Assembly: GCF_003550015.1 (NCBI RefSeq)
Contig: NZ_QXEV01000007.1
Coordinates: 19,234-83,233 of the forward strand
Length of the DNA: 64,000 nucleotides
Direction: 5' to 3'
Source: Anaeroplasma bactoclasticum
GTDB lineage: Bacteria; Bacillota_I; Bacilli_A; Acholeplasmatales; Anaeroplasmataceae
A program made the position numbers and the translations under genes. How positions within the stretch are numbered: the first letter of the stretch is position 1; each line of letters starts with the position of its first letter. Shown here piece after piece: positions 56,544-64,000 of the stretch. The notes under the pieces were generated by a model. The model saw only the letters and a program-made list of their open reading frames with translations. It did no database searches and was not told the DNA's origin.

Positions 56544-57563
56544 CTAAGCTTTTGCTAAATCTATAGCCTTTGCTAATAATTCAGCAGGAATTGTGATATT
56601 TGCATTATTTACGAAAATAGAATTATAGTATAATGCAAGCTCATTAGATTGATATACCTTAACAGGAACATCCTTAACTGCCTTACCACCAAGTAAATCT
56701 ACTGCCATATCAGCAGTGTCCTTACCAAGCTTTACATAATTAATAGAGTAACCCATCATACCACCATCCATGATTTCAGAATCTGCTGCACAGTAGCAAG
56801 GTACCTTATTTTCAATTAGAATTGTAGATAATGTAGGCATTGCAGATGCTACATTATTATCATCAGTAACAATTAATGCGTCTACCTTAGATACAAGCGC
56901 ATTGGCAACCTCAGTGATTTCAGCTGGAGTTGAAATCTGGCGGTCAAGTAGCTCTAAGTCCTTAGTCTCTGCAAGCTCTGTTAGGCGGTTAAGATTTGCA
57001 ACTGAGTTTGCTTCACCACCGGTATAGATATAACCAATCTTCTTTAAATTTGGATTTACCTGGTATGCAAGCTCTAGCTGCTTTTCTAAATCTACTGCAT
57101 CACTTGTACCTGTGATGTTTCCTTCTGGTGCATCTAAATTAGATACGATATCTGCTGCAACTGGGTCAGATACTGCTGCAAATACAACCTTAGTATCTGT
57201 TCCTACGAATGCTGCTTTAGCTGCTACTGCAACTGGAGTTGCAATACAAATTACGATATCTGTATTTTCTGATTTTAATTGAGATAGTGTCTGAGAAATA
57301 ATTGCAGAATCTGCTGCACCATCATATTTTGTTAATGTATATTTGGATTCATCTAGCTTATCCACGATTTCTTCTACGATTGCATCCTCAATCATATTTA
57401 AGGATGTATGGCTTAAATACTTTACTACTGCAATCTTTTGGTCACCTGTACCAATCTTATTTGCGTGGATATCAACCTCGTTTGATCCTCCACAGGATGC
57501 TAATGCTGCTCCTGTTAATGCTACTGCTCCTAATGCTACTACTGCTTTGAATAATTTTTTCAT
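56544..57563 (-). CDS. trpX: ABC transporter substrate-binding lipoprotein (tryptophan-type)
   Basis: The protein is 339 residues. Lipoprotein signal with lipobox AALASC (Cys24). The mature domain is periplasmic-binding-protein-like with VVKYLSHTSLNMIEDAI near 48, ASMPTLSTI and a final ELLAKAIDLAKA. It belongs to the ABC substrate-binding family that includes TrpX. The T-box upstream has a UGG specifier, supporting tryptophan or an indole derivative as ligand. Confidence 0.88.
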   Translation of the reverse strand: MKKLFKAVVALGAVALTGAALASCGGSNEVDIHANKIGTGDQKIAVVKYLSHTSLNMIEDAIVEEIVDKLDESKYTLTKYDGAADSAIISQTLSQLKSENTDIVICIATPVAVAAKAAFVGTDTKVVFAAVSDPVAADIVSNLDAPEGNITGTSDAVDLEKQLELAYQVNPNLKKIGYIYTGGEANSVANLNRLTELAETKDLELLDRQISTPAEITEVANALVSKVDALIVTDDNNVASAMPTLSTILIENKVPCYCAADSEIMDGGMMGYSINYVKLGKDTADMAVDLLGGKAVKDVPVKVYQSNELALYYNSIFVNNANITIPAELLAKAIDLAKA

Positions 57564-57622
57564 GTTTCTTTTCTCCTCTTTTAATTTATTATTCTTTTTT
57601 GATGGAGATTATGGCTTAAAAA

Positions 57623-57656
57623 CAAAAAAATGCCTGTCCTTATATAGGACAAGCAT
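57623..57656 (-). terminator. T-box attenuator terminator
   Basis: On the minus strand ATGCTTGTCCT pairs with AGGACAGGCAT around ATATA, followed by seven T. This is the regulated terminator of the T-box leader. Confidence 0.9.
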
Positions 57657-57868
57657 GAATATACCTGCGGTACCACCTAAATTGCTTATAATTAAGCCAC
57701 CTTTATCGAATGCCATCACATTCTAGCCCTGTAACGGGAGCTCCCGTTTTCTACTACTATCTTCACAGAAACCCTCTTTGGCCCACTTTCAATTCCGCTT
57801 TAACAGGGCTTCCACCATCCCCTGCTCTCTATTTATGCGCTAACTGACTAACTTCCAAATCAACGGTT
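57623..57868 (-). promoter_or_regulatory. T-box riboswitch, probably tryptophan-specific
   Basis: The leader contains the conserved T-box AGGTGGTACCGCAGG (57664-57678), a Stem I with AGAGAG and GGTGGAAGCC, and an antiterminator/terminator pair. A TGG triplet (57783-57785) followed by GCC sits at the specifier position, pairing with tRNA-Trp. Uncharged tRNA-Trp would turn on the importer and trpB. With the promoter it fills the gap 57564-57903. Confidence 0.85.
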
Positions 57869-57874
57869 TATTTT

Positions 57875-57903
57875 ATTCTAACCCTAGAATATCTTTTTGT
57901 CAA
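57875..57903 (-). promoter_or_regulatory. Promoter of the T-box operon
   Basis: TTGACA (57898-57903) and TAGAAT (57875-57880) are 17 bp apart, just ahead of the T-box leader. The remainder to 58009 holds only a weak hairpin. Confidence 0.8.
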
Positions 57904-58008
57904 TAGTTATACATAAAAATCTTTTTTGTCTAACTGAACATATATTTTGTATACCTTTAATAGGTATATTGATGATTTTTGTCGTATTTTTAAAAAGATT
58001 ATACCATG

Positions 58009-59949
58009 CTATTTTAATACATTTTCATAGTAGCTTCTTAATAATTCACCAATACTCCAAGCCTGGTTATAGCATCCTCTTGTTCTATTTGCAATATCAC
58101 CATCAAAGATTTCTGCAACACCATTTAAACAGCCTTCATTCAAATGCTTTTCAAATTTATGAGCCATTACATTTATTTCATTCTTTACATTAGGATTCTT
58201 CTTATTTACATATAAATATGCATCAAAATAAGTTCCAATCAAGAATCCCCATGTTGTACCCATATGGTAAGCCATATCTCTATCCCATAAGGAGCCTTCA
58301 TATTTAGGCTTAAATTCAGGATCTCTTGGAGATAGACTTCTTAGGCCATAAACATTATATAAATCCTTTGTGATTACATCAAAAATACTCTTTACATAAT
58401 TCTCATCAACAACCTTAAATGGTAATGATAATGCAAAGCATTGATTTGGTCTAATCTTTGGATCATATGGTTCTACTGTATCATATAGGCAACCAGTTTC
58501 TTTATTATAGAACTTTTCATTAAAGCTCTTCTTTACTGCCATAGCCATAGACATATAATCTGTTGGATCATTGGCATCCTTAGATAATATATCCATAATT
58601 CTTAATGCATTATACCATAATGCGTTAATTTCAACAGGCTTACCAAATCTTGGTGTAACTGCAATACCATTCGTTTTAACATCCATCCAAGTAATTTGAG
58701 TATCCTTATCTCCACAGGAAACTAAATTATCACTATCCATATGAATATTGTTATCAGTTTTATGAGAATATGCATAAATGATATTTTGTAAGGTTGGATA
58801 GATTTCTTCTAAAATAAACTTCTTATCCTTTGTATATTCAATATACTTATAGCATGCATAAAAATACCATAAGGATGCATCTACAGTATTATACCAAGGC
58901 TCTCCACCATCATCTGGGAACATATTTGGAATTAATCCATTCTTTTCATATAATGCGAAGCTTTTTAATATTTCCTTTGCATCATCAAATCTTTTAGTTA
59001 CTAATGTTAAACCAGTGAATGCAATCATTGTATCTCTACCCCAATCTGTAAACCAAGGTAGACCTGCTAAAATAGTCTTTAAGCCAGTAGATTTTCTTTC
59101 ACTAATAAAGGAATCTGCACTCCAAACTAAGTCTTTAGCCAAAGAATCTTTAATACCAGATTTTTCTTTTAAGGAATCTATTCTATCCTTATATTCTTGA
59201 ATTAATTTATCCGAATCAAAACACTCTATTTCATTTAAAGCACAAATAATAGTAATCTTATTTACCTTATTCTTTAAAACCTTAACCTCTAAGGTAATTG
59301 GAGTATAATAATAGTCCTTTCTATCATCTCCTGTTTCAAAATCATATTGATAATATAGTGCATCTGTAATCTTCTTTTTATTTTCTTTAATTACACCATC
59401 ACTATAATAAAATTGAATCGAAACATCTTCATTCGCTTTTGGTGTTAATATATATAAATTATTTTTCTTTTCTTCTTTAAAATCTAAAGCTTCCTTTTGG
59501 ATAACATCACTATGATCTCTATAATTAAATAATGGATTTAAGGATAATATAGTATCTTCATCAGATTCAATTTCATAAGATACTACTACTTCATTTTTAC
59601 CATATACAGGGGCAATCCTTTTTGTGATTTTTTTATTTCCAACAATATATTTAAAAGTAGGATATGCATCATATGTAAATTCATCTAAATACTTATGATT
59701 ATCAATAATACCAGTATCATATTCTTGGCATTCTAAGGATATATTTCCTATTTTCTCATCAATCTTACCTAAAATCATCATACGCTCAACAGGAGCCTTT
59801 AATGATGCGATTAAATAACCATAATGCTTACGGTTAAATGAATTAATAATAGAGCCTGAAGAATATCCTCCAATTCCATTTGCCATAGAGTAGCATGTTC
59901 CATTACATACCTTATAATCCTTTAAATCTTTTTTTAAGAATTTATACAT
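58009..59949 (-). CDS. Glycogen debranching enzyme (amylo-alpha-1,6-glucosidase type)
   Basis: The protein is 646 residues; the start has GGAGGGAATA. The N-terminal domain has NGIGGYSSGSI near residue 24 and the catalytic (alpha/alpha) barrel starts near 275 with WFTDWGRDTMIAFTGL. DGGEPWYNTVDASLWYF, WMDVKTNGIAVTPRFGKPVE, RPNQCFALSLPF and YEGSLWDRDMAYHMGT follow. It hydrolyses branch points of glycogen. It is the only sugar-storage gene here. Confidence 0.92.
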   Translation of the reverse strand: MYKFLKKDLKDYKVCNGTCYSMANGIGGYSSGSIINSFNRKHYGYLIASLKAPVERMMILGKIDEKIGNISLECQEYDTGIIDNHKYLDEFTYDAYPTFKYIVGNKKITKRIAPVYGKNEVVVSYEIESDEDTILSLNPLFNYRDHSDVIQKEALDFKEEKKNNLYILTPKANEDVSIQFYYSDGVIKENKKKITDALYYQYDFETGDDRKDYYYTPITLEVKVLKNKVNKITIICALNEIECFDSDKLIQEYKDRIDSLKEKSGIKDSLAKDLVWSADSFISERKSTGLKTILAGLPWFTDWGRDTMIAFTGLTLVTKRFDDAKEILKSFALYEKNGLIPNMFPDDGGEPWYNTVDASLWYFYACYKYIEYTKDKKFILEEIYPTLQNIIYAYSHKTDNNIHMDSDNLVSCGDKDTQITWMDVKTNGIAVTPRFGKPVEINALWYNALRIMDILSKDANDPTDYMSMAMAVKKSFNEKFYNKETGCLYDTVEPYDPKIRPNQCFALSLPFKVVDENYVKSIFDVITKDLYNVYGLRSLSPRDPEFKPKYEGSLWDRDMAYHMGTTWGFLIGTYFDAYLYVNKKNPNVKNEINVMAHKFEKHLNEGCLNGVAEIFDGDIANRTRGCYNQAWSIGELLRSYYENVLK

Positions 59950-60003
59950 TATTCCCTCCAAAATACAAAAGTAAAGGACTAGACCTAAGTCAAGTCCAAT
60001 CAC

Positions 60004-60507
60004 TTAATTATTAATATCTGTTACAATAGCAAAGCCATGATTACATAAAAAACTAACAATATCAAAAACATATTGATTTAAAATATCTAAATCATAATAT
60101 ACTAAGCCGTGCTGTAAAACGGAAGTAAGTGGTGTAAGTGCAAATACCTCCATCCCCTTAATAGGCTTTCTTACAAGACGAAATCTTGTAACCATTTGAA
60201 TTGCAACCTCATCTAAAATCAATTCTCTTTTTGGTTGATCATTTAAAGAGAATGTCTTAAAAGACATACCCTCTTCTAATACATCAAAGGTTCTTAAAAA
60301 AGAATAAAGATTTCTATCTATATCCGTATTTTCCATTAGTAATGTTTCCGTTTCTAAATCATCATTAAGCTTTTTATTAATTTCTTGAATGACATCCTGT
60401 ACTATAGGGGATTCTAGAGGTAATTCTATTTTAAATTCGTCTCTAGACCCAAAATACATTTGCATATGTTCTAATCTAAGCTCATTTGCAGTTTGCAATA
60501 CCTTCAT
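60004..60507 (-). CDS. Hypothetical protein, 167 aa
   Basis: The protein has no membrane segment or known motif. It mixes strands and helices, with a charged N-terminal half (ELRLEHMQMYFGSRDEF) and a hydrophobic C-terminal part (SVLQHGLVYYDLDILNQYVF). It lies 54 bases upstream of the debranching enzyme on the same strand, so it may be its operon partner, but no role can be assigned. Confidence 0.65.
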   Translation of the reverse strand: MKVLQTANELRLEHMQMYFGSRDEFKIELPLESPIVQDVIQEINKKLNDDLETETLLMENTDIDRNLYSFLRTFDVLEEGMSFKTFSLNDQPKRELILDEVAIQMVTRFRLVRKPIKGMEVFALTPLTSVLQHGLVYYDLDILNQYVFDIVSFLCNHGFAIVTDINN

Positions 60508-60579
60508 AAGACTAATCTCCTACTGTATCGTTCATCTAGTATTTTAATTATATAACGTTTAGATGAATTCTTCAAGAAA

Positions 60580-60624
60580 AAGAAAAAACACAGTTTTCAA
60601 ACATAATTCTAATACTGTGTTTCT
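60580..60624 (-). terminator. Terminator after the gene at 60628-61011
   Basis: AAACACAGT pairs with ACTGTGTTT around a long loop, with a T-rich tract beyond on the minus strand. Confidence 0.7.
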
Positions 60625-60627
60625 TTT

Positions 60628-61011
60628 TTATTTTTCAAAATATCCATTATTTAAATTATAATAACAGCCTAAATAATCTATGAATTCCTTAGATTCCTCT
60701 GCAATTGTAAATGAGGTATTATTTAAAATTTCATCTTCAATATTAGAAAACTTAACATCAACGATATAGGATATAGGATAAATATTTAATAATCTTTTTA
60801 ATATTTCCTTTTTAGGATACAAAATAGATAATGTCTCATGTAACAAATTATATAATTTAAAATCTTCCTCTTCTGTATCTCTTTTTAATAAACCATAATA
60901 CAGAAAGTATTCTGTAATACCAGGCTCTAATCCCAAATAATCTATTATTTGATAAACTTCATCTTCCGATAGCCTTGCAATATTAATTTTAAAAGATGTT
61001 ATACATGTCAT
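60628..61011 (-). CDS. Hypothetical protein, 127 aa
   Basis: The protein is soluble and acidic, opening with [20 protein letters not shown] and ending in [11 protein letters not shown]. No known domain. It overlaps the DUF1653 gene by 4 bases and is the last gene of a run that begins with the chromate-type transporter gene. Confidence 0.6.
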   Translation of the reverse strand: MTCITSFKINIARLSEDEVYQIIDYLGLEPGITEYFLYYGLLKRDTEEEDFKLYNLLHETLSILYPKKEILKRLLNIYPISYIVDVKFSNIEDEILNNTSFTIAEESKEFIDYLGCYYNLNNGYFEK

Positions 61012-61256
61012 TTGGCTACACTCTTAATATCTTGTAATTCAAAGCGATACTTTTGGCTTACATTAGGATATTTTTCATGATCTACTTCACTTAAAAACAT
61101 TTCCTTTTTTCTAATCCATAAGGACATATCCCCATATAGTCTTCTATATACAACATATTCTTCCTTTGTTTCAGAATCATAGGCGATATCTATAACTAAA
61201 TAATAATCTCCTTTAAAATGCTTATAAATTCTATTCTTTAATAATTCCCTCATCAA
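61008..61256 (-). CDS. DUF1653 family protein
   Basis: The protein is 82 residues. It has the family pattern [40 protein letters not shown] and [14 protein letters not shown]1653 is a small beta-rich domain of unknown function. It overlaps both neighbours, so it is co-translated with the DUF5662 gene and the 127-residue gene. Confidence 0.88.
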   Translation of the reverse strand: MMRELLKNRIYKHFKGDYYLVIDIAYDSETKEEYVVYRRLYGDMSLWIRKKEMFLSEVDHEKYPNVSQKYRFELQDIKSVAK

Positions 61257-61806
61257 GCACCTCCATTGGAATTTGGGTATCTAGATTTCTCATATTTTTC
61301 TTTATGAATTTAAATAATTCTTTAGGTCCCTTTATTACATAATACTTTAATAAATATTCCATTCTTTCTCTAGTTAATTGGGACATTTCTAAATATTTAC
61401 CTTCTTTATAAAAGTAATTAAGAGCGTCCTCTTTTTTAACATTTTTACCATTATATATTTCTGTTGCAGCAATACGATCACAAATAGATTCTGCCAAATA
61501 TCTATTTGGCATATCTACAGGCTCATATTTATGAGTATCCATATTAATATCAACCCAATATTCAATATGATGCTTATTCCTTCCCTTGTGATGCATCCAA
61601 GCTTCACTATAGCCTTTCTTTTGTCTTTCCGCATAATGAGGGCTTTTGGTACCTAAATAAAATCTTGCACCATTAAAGAATTCTGTTCTACTAAGCTTAG
61701 AAAAATCATGAAATAAGCCTTGTTTATATAAACCACATTTAAAGCAATATTTCATTACTTTATTATGATGTCTTGTAATTGTTCTTAAGTGCTTAAATAA
61801 ATGCAT
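61231..61806 (-). CDS. DUF5662 family protein
   Basis: The protein is 191 residues with the Cys and His motif [20 protein letters not shown] near 20, then [20 protein letters not shown] and HHIEYWVDI. The arrangement of His and Asp residues (HDFSK, HHIEYW) resembles an HD-type metal hydrolase. The function is unassigned. It starts 11 bases after the transporter gene. Confidence 0.8.
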   Translation of the reverse strand: MHLFKHLRTITRHHNKVMKYCFKCGLYKQGLFHDFSKLSRTEFFNGARFYLGTKSPHYAERQKKGYSEAWMHHKGRNKHHIEYWVDINMDTHKYEPVDMPNRYLAESICDRIAATEIYNGKNVKKEDALNYFYKEGKYLEMSQLTRERMEYLLKYYVIKGPKELFKFIKKNMRNLDTQIPMEVLDEGIIKE

Positions 61807-61817
61807 AATAATTCTCC

Positions 61818-63308
61818 CTATACAACAATTAGCTCATACATATTTAAACTAATTCCCAAGAATGCTGCAAAGGCTATATATAAGATTGGGTGCTTCTTAA
61901 AGCCAAAAATAGCAAGTGCGAATACAACACCAAGGCCACATGCCTTCCAATTAAATAATAAATTCAAGAAATTCCAAATAGATATAAAGAAATCTCCAAA
62001 GCTAGAAACATTACTAAATGCTTGATTAAATGCATAGCTTAAAGCATCAATTACTTTTCCATTTTGATCTACATATTGATGGAATAAGGATACCTTTAAA
62101 ACAGAATATATAGCTGCAAATATTAAACCTATAGAAGCAGCTCTAAGTCCATAAAATATCCAATTTACATATTTATTGTCCTTAAATTTTTCTAAGAATA
62201 AGGACACAAAGAAAATAACGATTACCGATGGTGCAACAAGTCCTAAGGTAGACATCATACTACCTAAGAAGGATAATCCTAAATTGCCTAAATAAGTATC
62301 AAATACAGTATATCCTACATAAGTAGACATATTTACGCCCATAGCGCCAGGTGTGGATTCAGATACTGCAAGCATATTTGCTAAATCGGTTAGACTAAAC
62401 CAATTTGTAGATAAAGATAATTCATTTAAGAATGGAATAGTTGCAAGTCCACCACCAAATGCTAAAGCACCTACCTTAAAGAATTGGAAGAATACTTCAA
62501 AAACTATGGTAGTATTTAAAGCTATTCTTAAGATAATACCAAATACAAAGATTAACCATAATATTAAGCTAGATAGTACACCCTCACGATATTTTTTATT
62601 CTTGACAAATATAAAGGATATCGCACCAATTAATCCTAAGGTAATACCAACAATAAAGCCAAGTGTAGCCATTCCTAAAGCTTGTAAAAATGGCTTATGA
62701 TCCTTTTTCGCTTTAGCCTTCTTTATTTCTTCTTTTGGCTTTTCCTCTTTTAATTCTTTCTTATTCTTCTTTTCTCTAATAAAAGAAATAATTAATCCAA
62801 ATATAGCAGCAACGATTACATATGCATATAAAGGGATAATGCTAAAGGAAATTGCAGATATTGCAATTAACCCTGCAAGGATTCCTGCAGGTACATCCTT
62901 AATTGCAGATTTAGATAGCTTTTTAATTGCATATACAATTAAGAAAAATACACAAACACGAATACCAGCTAAAGCATTTAGTACATATGTATTTGATGAA
63001 AAGTTTGTTAAAAGAGAAGCAATAATAAAAATGATAATAAATGCTGGAGATACAAAGCCCAATGTTGCAACAATACCACCAACAATTCCTTTTCTTCTAA
63101 TTCCTAAGAAGGTTGAAATATTTACAGCAAATGCGCCAGGTGTACACTGTCCTACAGCGTAATAATCGGCAAGCTCTTGATTCGTAACCCATTTTCTTTT
63201 CGTTACAAATTCTCTTTCAAGTAGTGGAAAAAGTGCATATCCACCCCCGAAATTAACTATACCAAGCTTAAAGAAAACTAAATATAATTGAAGTAGTTCC
63301 ATAGTCAA
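61818..63308 (-). CDS. chrA: Chromate-type (CHR family) transporter, fused two-domain form
   Basis: The protein is 496 residues with two homologous halves of about six membrane segments each. The N half has FFKLGIVNFGGGYALFPLLE near 12 and GQCTPGAFAVNISTFLG; the C half repeats FFKVGALAFGGGLATIPFLN near 275 and SESTPGAMGVNMSTYVG. A Lys/Glu-rich linker joins them. Single CHR domains usually pair; here they are fused. The substrate may be an anion other than chromate. Confidence 0.88.
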   Translation of the reverse strand: MTMELLQLYLVFFKLGIVNFGGGYALFPLLEREFVTKRKWVTNQELADYYAVGQCTPGAFAVNISTFLGIRRKGIVGGIVATLGFVSPAFIIIFIIASLLTNFSSNTYVLNALAGIRVCVFFLIVYAIKKLSKSAIKDVPAGILAGLIAISAISFSIIPLYAYVIVAAIFGLIISFIREKKNKKELKEEKPKEEIKKAKAKKDHKPFLQALGMATLGFIVGITLGLIGAISFIFVKNKKYREGVLSSLILWLIFVFGIILRIALNTTIVFEVFFQFFKVGALAFGGGLATIPFLNELSLSTNWFSLTDLANMLAVSESTPGAMGVNMSTYVGYTVFDTYLGNLGLSFLGSMMSTLGLVAPSVIVIFFVSLFLEKFKDNKYVNWIFYGLRAASIGLIFAAIYSVLKVSLFHQYVDQNGKVIDALSYAFNQAFSNVSSFGDFFISIWNFLNLLFNWKACGLGVVFALAIFGFKKHPILYIAFAAFLGISLNMYELIVV

Positions 63309-63431
63309 CCTCCTATTCTCAAAATCTATTCTATTATACCATGATAGATATGGAATATCTATTGTGATAAAACGTTATTATTTTTAGCAATTCAATAAAA
63401 ATCATGTTATAATTCTACTTAGGTGATAATT

Positions 63432-63671
63432 ATGATTTTAAAATATGATGAAGCATTAGAAAAAGCAGAAAACAAAGATTGGTTTAAAAGCTTTTATAAA
63501 AGAGAAGATTTAGCTAGTGACTCTGAAGTAAATCAAATCAATACCCTTGTTAAAGAATTAGGGGAAGATGTCTTATTTGATTATTTTGAGATTAAAGAAG
63601 ATATGGTTTTACAAAAGGAATATGTTTTAGATTTACTAGACTATTTAGAAGATGTTAATCGAGTAGAGTAG
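63432..63671 (+). CDS. Hypothetical small acidic protein, 79 aa
   Basis: The ATG at 63432 has AGGTGAT upstream; an earlier GTG lies inside that site. The protein is acidic and helical (KYDEALEKAENKDWFKSFYK, ending LDYLEDVNRVE). It diverges from the transporter gene. No family recognised. Confidence 0.55.
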   Translation: MILKYDEALEKAENKDWFKSFYKREDLASDSEVNQINTLVKELGEDVLFDYFEIKEDMVLQKEYVLDLLDYLEDVNRVE

Positions 63672-63689
63672 GAAAATAATTATTTCTAA

Positions 63690-64000
63690 CTATCTTCCAT
63701 CCCCTCTCACACCACCACATCGTGCCGTTCGGCAATGGGCGGTTTGAAACTTGCATATTCTTTCTTTATTGCTAACAAAGTATCATTGAATTCATATTAC
63801 ACTTTACTGCCTTTTCATATCATATACGTTTCTATTACTTGGGCTCATCATACATATCCAAGAGATTTGTTTGCTTCTTTATATGCAGTTTCATTCAGTC
63901 CTTCGGCATTTCTACCTACTATGACCTCTGCTGACTCCTTGTGACAAACTTTTTAACCAAGTTTTCTATAGTTGTTTTAAAACGTCTAGGCTTCACTTGT
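63690..64000 (-). mobile_element. Probable group II intron remnant (3' region)
   Basis: On the minus strand 63743-63711 folds as a hairpin, ACCGCCCATTGCC-GAAC-GGCACGATGTGGTGGT, like a group II intron domain V with a bulge, followed by GTGTGAGAGGGGATGG. Upstream, GTCAGCAGAGGTCATAGTAG and GCCGAAGGACTGAATGA resemble sequence found near intron-encoded reverse transcriptases. No reverse transcriptase ORF is present in the ~300 bases shown, and the element continues beyond the window. Confidence 0.4.

Noticed and set aside
57302..57550. Leucine-rich plus-strand ORF of 82 codons
   Set aside because: It is antisense to the signal peptide and start of the substrate-binding lipoprotein; low complexity results from repeated GCT/GCA codons on the other strand.

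Overview
This is an AT-rich chromosomal window from a low-GC Gram-positive bacterium (Bacillota, class Bacilli). The gene set and very low GC suggest an uncultured gut lineage near Erysipelotrichales or RF39/Acholeplasmatales; that placement is inference. TGA is used as a stop (for example at the end of miaA) and Trp is TGG, so the code is the standard one. Supporting signs are strong AGGAGG ribosome-binding sites, lipobox lipoproteins, a secG-rnr-smpB-ssrA cluster, ruvAB-queA-tgt, a T-box leader, LytTR/DUF3021 regulation and HPr. No tRNA or rRNA gene was seen.

Layout. 0-5.4 kb: a truncated SMP-30/gluconolactonase gene, an XRE/zinc-ribbon regulator, an ABC exporter with a LytTR-DUF3021 regulatory pair, and an alpha/beta hydrolase. 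5.4-10.0 kb: an ISL3-type transposase fragment, a YD-repeat-like lipoprotein, a 45-residue membrane peptide and a 737-residue helical lipoprotein. 10.2-17.4 kb: an accessory region bounded by two similar copies of the ssrA 3' end plus terminator. It holds a VOC protein, a RelBE-type toxin-antitoxin pair, a class M sirtuin/macrodomain/flavoprotein operon with a divergent HxlR regulator, an XRE-DUF6442 pair, and an IS21 remnant (istB plus end repeats, no istA). Two copies of a ~195-bp structured repeat flank the sirtuin-to-DUF6442 module.

17.4-50.7 kb is core genome, mostly on the minus strand: tmRNA, smpB, pepF, rnr and secG; a nucleoside phosphorylase, pheA, a peptidase E-like gene, trmB and pepV; HPr and an EIIB-like protein; tgt, a cyclophilin, queA, ruvB and ruvA; a zinc-ribbon methyltransferase; on the plus strand a 1135-residue coiled-coil protein converging on ftsZ; then fabZ, a CNNM/CorC protein, efp, aroQ, aroK, miaA, mutL, mutS and a tail-anchored protein; and on the plus strand an EF-G-like GTPase with a probable cre site.

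50.7-63.7 kb: a hypoxanthine-DNA glycosylase operon, yidD, a DJ-1/PfpI protein, and a Trp T-box operon (substrate-binding protein, permease, ATPase, TrpB) that looks like tryptophan/indole uptake and salvage. After it come a glycogen-debranching enzyme, several small unknown genes (DUF1653 and DUF5662 among them), a fused chromate-type transporter, and at the right edge a probable group II intron remnant.

The most unusual parts are the ssrA-bounded island with its lipoyl-partner-free SirTM-macrodomain operon, the tmRNA tag ending in YAYAC, and paired 21-bp-spaced repeats that look like LytTR sites.
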